A stretch of DNA of 64,000 nt from Gnetum montanum (taxonomy: Eukaryota; Streptophyta; Gnetopsida; Gnetales; Gnetaceae), in NCBI GenBank assembly GCA_015680685.1, contig MNCI01003473.1, forward strand, positions 188,432-252,431, in the 5' to 3' direction. This document shows positions 58,480-64,000 of the stretch, in pieces. The position numbers were made by a program, and so were the translations under genes. Below the pieces are notes generated by a model. That model was not told where the DNA came from. It saw only the letters and a list, made by a program, of their open reading frames with translations, and searched no databases. How positions within the stretch are numbered: the first letter of the stretch is position 1; every line of letters begins with the position of its first letter.

Positions 58480-59640
58480 AAGGAGCACCTATAGGCCTAG
58501 ATCTTCTAGTAGGCCACCCATAGATAACCAAAAAATTCACAAAAGAAGAGTAAGTTGGCATAGCCCTTCTAGTTAGCCATCATCCTCATTATCAAGCTCT
58601 AATAAGGATGGGCATGACTAGAAATAATGGAAAATAGTAGATGATTTGATGAAGATAATAGAAGAAATCATCACAAATATGAAGGAAGACATGATTGATG
58701 AAATAGAAAAATAGGGCACTTATATGAAAGAAGACATAGTAGGTAACATAGAAGAGAACATAATCATGATATGTACCATGATGAATGAGATAATTATGAT
58801 GAATCTCTACTTTCTACAAGGAATATAATGAATACTAGAAAGGTTTTTGACATACCAACTAGGCATCAAAGAGATAGCTAGATCAAATAGCTAAACATGA
58901 ACAATATCCCCAAATTTAAGGGAGATTATAATGTTGATCCATAACATCATCTACAAGAATTTTTTGATGTCTATACCTTACAAAATATTGAAAATAAATG
59001 ATAAAATCTAAAGCTATTACTAAGAATACCTAACAAGAAAGCCAAAAGTTGGCACCAATCCTTGGAACCAAGATCTATCAAGTAGTCAAGTATGATGTTG
59101 GAGTTATTTAATGGTAAGTATCAAATGTACTCTAAGGTTTCCAACTTAAGAAAGTAGATTTAAGGATGAAGATATAATAACCATGAATCCCTTGATGTAG
59201 CCTTGAATAAATACTATTCCTTGCTACATAGATGCCTAGATCATGGCTTCTCTCAAAGAAAATGTTTAAGGCACACCATAGATAAAGTCTAGATTAAAAT
59301 CAAAGAAACCCTTGGGATCTATACCCAAGAAAGAATTTTAGAAATGCAAGATCATATGATCCAAATACTTATTAATAAAGTAGCAAAAGAGGAATTTTAA
59401 CTTAGGAAATAAGAAATTACTGAGAAGTACAACAAGAATCCATCTTTCTATAAAACAAAGATTCATTTCTATGAACTAGAAGAGGATGCATCATTAGAAG
59501 AAATGATCCAATAGGAAACCTTGTCAATCCAAAAATATATTACTAAAATATTAGCTATGGTTGAGAAAATATGGTATTGAAAAGCTCCCATGAATTCCAT
59601 AATCCAAGCTCTCTTAATGTCACAAAATAGTATATTTAAA
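58480..59640 (+). pseudogene. Athila-type gag remnant, B family, plus strand
   Basis: Encodes the same gag as element B, in the opposite orientation and without the A1 insertion. Parallel blocks are a Ser-rich stretch (SSSLSSSNKDGHD, near 58585), a His/Arg/Asp-rich linker, DNYDESLLSTRN near 58795 (B: DNYDEPLLSTRS), LNMNNIPKFKGDYN near 58893 (B: LDMNNIPKFEGGYK), and NKKAKSWHQSLEPRS near 59030 (B: IKKAKSWYQSMELES). A Lys/Glu-rich C-terminal part runs to about 59570. There are several stops and frame changes. LTRs belonging to this copy were not found. Confidence 0.68.
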
Positions 59641-59801
59641 TAAGAAAAGAATATGAAACTTGTATTCTTGCTCAAATGGAGAATTTAGAATTGAAAGGAA
59701 GCACACATTTCCTAGGATAGATAAGATATTTAATCATTCTCTCGCACTCAATCAAAGAAAATATACTCTCACATGGATGATGCTCAAGGCATCTAGCCAA
59801 G

Positions 59802-59841
<40 letters not shown>

Positions 59842-60129
59842 CTCACCTCTCTCTCCTTAGATTTTCTTAGTCAAAATGAAGGTCCAAGAAGTCTATTTAT
59901 ATCCTTCCCACCTTTCTCTTCATCTTCCCTCTTTAAATTTAAAATGTGGCTGTTTAAAAATCCATACAAAATTATCTCATGTTTGTATGAGACAACTTGG
60001 AGCAGAATGGACCATTGATGAACCCCAAATTATTTTAGTTTTTAACTTATTAAAGGCTTACTTTTTTATTGTTCATTGTTTTACCATATGAAATATTATC
60101 AATTTTTTTAATAACTATTGATAAGTACT
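59641..60129. other. unassigned DNA with a (CT)n microsatellite
   Basis: A perfect (CT)n run occupies 59803-59839. The rest looks like LTR or leader DNA, but no edge was recognised. Confidence 0.4.
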
Positions 60130-61161
60130 AATTTCTTTATTAATTCTTTCTTATCACAGGATACCGCTAGAGTCGATAAATATCGATAAGATATAAAACA
60201 ACATCATAAATTTCGATATTTTTTAAAGGAAACCATATTGATCTACATAGCTTATATTGATTTAAATTAATATCATTAGACCAAAACTACCTAGACCTTC
60301 CAGGAATGTAGATATCAATCCATATCGAAGCTAATATGCATATGGAGAATCGATAAAGATAGTAGTTGTGATATAGATTGATAATATTAGATAAGCAAAC
60401 TACACCACAGAGAAAATGGAGATATCAATCCATACTATGGGCATGCCTAGAATCTATGATTGAAGGACATCAACAACACAATATAGTTCAATACAGTAGT
60501 ATTAATCCTTATCGATTCCCTCGATGGAGATTGATATGTCTATTTTGTTAATTTTTCCTATTTATAATGTAAGCTACTCTAGTATAAAAGGGAGAGCATC
60601 ACACCCAATGAGGGGCCATCCAAGGGGCACCCAGGGAGAACCCAAGGGATTCAATACTTGAGGGGAATACCTAGAGTTGATACCCAAGAGAACCCATGTT
60701 AAGTTGAAATCATTTTTTCTTGAAGAATTGTTAATTGAGGATTTGTTGAGCCTTGTGGCAACTATAAACCATTGGAGTCCATTGTCAAGCAACCGAGCTA
60801 TTGAGGTTGTTCTGTTGTGGAAATAGTAAGGTAGAATCATAGATTAGGTAAAGTCTCCCTTGTAATCCTCATAATCTATGCTTGTATTTATGATTTCAAG
60901 TTGATTGAATCATTAATTTTCACTCTTGAACTTAAGATTAGAAGTTAGGATGAAGATTTATGATTTTACTTATGAGCAATAGTCATAAGTGTCAGATTTG
61001 ATTGGATTTGATTCTAATTATTATTTCTCTTGATGATATTTTTTAAGTTTGAACTATTCCTTCATGGATACGAGTCGTGGATTAGTCACAAATGAGGTGA
61101 AATCTCTACAATGAAGATAATAATGAAGGCAACTTAGCACCAAACTTTGGCTGGCTTGTCA
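60130..61161 (+). repeat. 5' LTR of a plus-strand Athila/Tat-type element (G)
   Basis: The right end is fixed by the adjoining primer site; the left end is approximate. 60160-60540 is an array of ATCGAT/GATATC-like motifs. A TATA box (GTATAAAAGGG) lies at about 60579-60589, giving the order U3 array, TATA, R-U5. A partner LTR is not proven within the window. Confidence 0.6.
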
Positions 61162-61164
61162 ATT

Positions 61165-61182
61165 TGGCATCATTGCTAGGGA
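61165..61182 (+). promoter_or_regulatory. primer binding site of element G (tRNA-Asp type)
   Basis: TGGCATCATTGCTAGGGA compares with TGGCGCCGTTGCCGGGGA. All five differences are C-to-T or G-to-A, as expected from deamination mainly at CpG. Confidence 0.75.
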
Positions 61183-63430
61183 GGTCAAAAAAGTCAATCT
61201 TCATTAAGGATTTAGTATATTTTATTTTTATTTTTTAGATCTCTTTTCAAAATTTAATTGAATCTTTGAAAAAGATTTGCATTGTTTCCATTTCATTTCA
61301 TTTTCTTTTGTTTCATAGTGGTAGAAATGGTCTCCCTTAATTATTTTTCTTGTAAGAATTAAAATAAAAAATTTAAAAATAAGAAAAAATCATAAACCCA
61401 ATAATCAGTTATAAAAAATTGCAATTAAGGTAGTAATTATATGAACAATTAAGTAAATTTGTAAATTTTTAGGATTAATTACTCATGAATGTGCTAGGAA
61501 AGGGTGTGCCTGTTAAATGATATCAAATAAGCAATAAAAAGTTCTAAAATGAATTTAACCTTATGGAAATACCACAAGTTATTAGAAACATACTTGAATT
61601 GATTTGAAGTAACCTCAAGAGGAACAAGGACATCCTAGTTTACAAAATAGATTTCTATTTTGATTCCATTAACCACAAACATCCTTGAGAAACAAAGAAT
61701 TTTAGTCAAATATAATATTATATAAAGTAAAAATAATTAAGGGAAAACCAATAGTCTACAAATTTTATCTTGAAAAATGTAGAGAGTAATAGGAAATTCT
61801 ATTGTTAGTTTGGAGTATAAAGAATTTTGTAGTATCATGTCTAGAATGCAAGGGAGATGGACAACTCCCCCAACCTTAAGATAGCCTGTCTTAAACTCAA
61901 AATACAACTAAGGGTGAGCCTTATATTAATAACTAAATTACACATAATAAACTCTATTGTTTTTCAAACAATGTTTCTTAAGTACAAAGTTTAATAAGTC
62001 AAGGGGTCAAAATAGCTAAGTTTAGGCTAATGATTATAAGTGTATAGTTTCTATTAATTACCTACTTGGATAAGTTAATAAGGTGGAAAGGGTGTGTTAT
62101 GTTGGGACTAGCCTCTGTGGTGGTAAAGACATCTAACAATATAAAGCAAGATCAACACCCATGTGAGTAACCCATAAAAAATGAATTTGGCTTCCACAAG
62201 AACCTCATGATTGAAGGTGGTCAAATATAGATATTCTTGAAAAAAAAATAGAAAAGATAAAAAAAAAATGAAAAATAGAAAATTTTTAATGAAAAAAAAA
62301 GTAATATTGCAAAAAAAAGAAAAAATGAAGAAAAAAATGGCTCCACAAAAACCTTCAATCATGAGCATAGCCACACTCCCACAAATGCCTTATAGTTGGG
62401 GTGATGCTCAAAACTCATAATTTTAAGCATCCCACAAGAACCACCTTTTGTGAGCTAAGTGATTAAGGGTGGAGTAGTGATCACCAATAAAACAAGAATG
62501 TCATCACTTTAGAGCTAGGATATAACATGGGAAGTAAAGGATTGACTCATCTAAAGTAAGTATCTTAATGGATACCCTTACTTCTAATCATTCCCATTAC
62601 TTAGCTTATTTAGTCCCTTAACTTGTGCTACTTCATACCTAAAGGATTGTTGTTTTTTAGGTTTTCTTTTCCATTTCACTTTTCCATTTTTCATTATCCC
62701 TCCATTATTTTATCCAAGCTACCAACTATTGTGTTCACTGGTAATTAAAACCCTTTAATCCTTCAATTGATTCCCAAAATGTTTTCCATACGTGTTAGCA
62801 GTTGAGATCCCTACTATGGTTAAGCACAATGGATACTAATGATTGGAAGATCAAAGGTTACTTTTGTCTCATGTATAGGGGAGCATATATAAAACCCATG
62901 GCATTGTTGTTTTTGGTTTGTTCTCCTAAGTAGTCTTTGGTCTAATCTCAATATTATTTAACTAATTAACCTAGATATGGGACATATCCTAATTTAATTA
63001 GGGGGGATAACCAACTTCAACTGGATAGGATAGTAGGGTATAACCAACATGGAAGTTGATCCAAGAGCAAGTTAGGGAATGAGTTTGATGCAATGAATGC
63101 ATCTTAGATCCCTAAAACTTAGGAAAACTCAAGACCTTGAGTTTGTAAGACATTCTTACACCAAATGAAGCAAACCTTATGAGGTGATGTCTAGCCCAAT
63201 TAATCCTAGGAAGGGCCTTCCTAACAAAGTTATATGTGGACTCATATCCAAATAATAAGAATTAATTAAGAGGAGCAAAAAAGGAATAAATTTTTGTATA
63301 TTATTAAGTAAATAAAATTGTTACACTATTATTGATTTGCACCAAGTTATGCAATGTTAGGTGATTATCACAAATTATTTTATCAAAGCATATCAAGCCC
63401 TCCATGTCTATAGATATTAATAATAGAGAT
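61183..63430 (+). mobile_element. element G internal region, non-coding as far as seen
   Basis: Follows the primer site with the T-rich leader typical of Athila/Tat elements. No gag domain was recognised in 2.2 kb. A very A-rich stretch lies at 62238-62340. The minus-strand frame at 62374-62108 is a low-complexity artefact of that stretch. The element may be non-autonomous or interrupted. Confidence 0.4.
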
Positions 63431-64000
63431 CTAAACTTTTTGGAATTGTCAATATCAAGGAACAACACAGGTTTGATGTCTTCCTAAAAGTAAATTTGAG
63501 ATATATTGATTGTAGAAATTTGAATTAATATAATGTAAAAAAAAACATTTAGGGTATCAATTTAATTATCAATTTTATTTGAGATGTAAAATAACTAAGA
63601 TATTAATTCATATAGACTAAATCAATATGGATCGAGTAAGAAAAAAATTCATTCAATATCTCATGTCTAAATGGCATGGATTCAGTATAGTTTGATATGT
63701 TATTTAGACATATCAATTCATATATATTAAATCAATGAGGATCAATATAATAGCAATTTTTCCAAGTGCCTTACGCATTATCAATGCAATCGTAATAAAA
63801 ATTGACATATGAGAGCTTTGAACATTTTGTATATCAATTTATCTGGATCGATGTCATAATAAAAGTATATATATCATCTGATTATAATGTGTTATAGGTT
63901 AGTTTCTTTTGCAAAAGGATATAAGAGTGAATGTGATGTTTATGTCTATTGAATATTAGTTTTAGTTATTTTTGTAGCCACTTTATTAGCTATGTGTTAT
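63431..64000. promoter_or_regulatory. second ATCAAT/GATATC motif array, possible LTR start
   Basis: Units like ATATCAATTCATAT followed by AAATCAATATGGATCGA recur at about 63596-63640, 63703-63752 and 63830-63855, and a TATA-like GGATATAAGAG lies at about 63917. The architecture echoes 60160-60590, but sequence identity to that LTR is not obvious, so calling it the 3' LTR of element G would be a guess. Confidence 0.35.

Noticed and set aside
59660-59860. 66-codon frame ending in Ser-Leu repeats
   Set aside because: It runs through the (CT)n microsatellite, which has no stops by nature.
62108-62374. 88-codon hydrophobic minus-strand frame
   Set aside because: It is the complement of a very A-rich low-complexity stretch; the Phe-rich composition follows from that.
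63431-64000. 3' LTR of element G
   Set aside because: It shares motif style and a TATA box with 60130-61161, but no extended base-by-base match was seen, so it is kept only as a motif array.

Overview
The window looks like plant nuclear DNA from a large, repeat-filled genome. It is AT-rich and very poor in CpG, and almost everything recognisable is decayed LTR retrotransposon (Ty3/gypsy of the Tekay/Del, Athila and probable Tat lineages, and Ty1/copia) plus one LINE. No intact host gene was found. The only host-derived coding sequence is a decayed fragment of a CCR4-type deadenylase, which sits inside a retrotransposon. A gymnosperm or another giant-genome seed plant would fit, but the sequence alone does not decide the species.

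Layout. 1-1330 holds an LTR-like promoter remnant and unassigned DNA. 1331-2387 may be a solo LTR. 2884-3863 and 13815-15362 are two halves of one LINE ORF2, split by a 9.9-kb Tekay/Del chromovirus (3864-13809). 15371-55913 is best read as one minus-strand Ty3 element ('E'), whose 3' LTR was hit by two later insertions: a ~12.5-kb Athila-type element ('B', 15982-42010) and a 5.8-kb non-autonomous LTR element ('D', 42128-47934). B in turn was hit by two minus-strand Ty1/copia insertions of one family: a compound three-LTR insertion ('A2', 19685-26973) and a two-LTR element ('A1', 33925-40118). E's 5' LTR at 54801-55913 is uninterrupted, so it serves as a natural empty site for both B and D. Its structure agrees with the target-site duplications.

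Right of E are a solo LTR of the copia family (56372-57473), a plus-strand gag remnant of the B family (about 58480-59640), and the 5' end of another plus-strand Athila/Tat-type element (LTR about 60130-61161, tRNA-Asp-type primer site 61165-61182) that may run past the end of the window.

The most unusual object is element D. It has LTRs, a primer site, a possible polypurine tract and a perfect 5-bp target duplication, but no recognisable gag-pol. In the same orientation it carries an intronless, stop-riddled CCR4 deadenylase fragment, plus a GC-rich minisatellite tract, which fits capture of host sequence by a retrotransposon. Other notable points are a copia insertion with three LTR ends but one pair of target duplications, a perfect 293-bp tandem duplication inside one decayed LTR, a coiled-coil ORF after the Athila integrase, and a stop-codon pattern in the chromovirus that points to decay by deamination of methylated cytosines.
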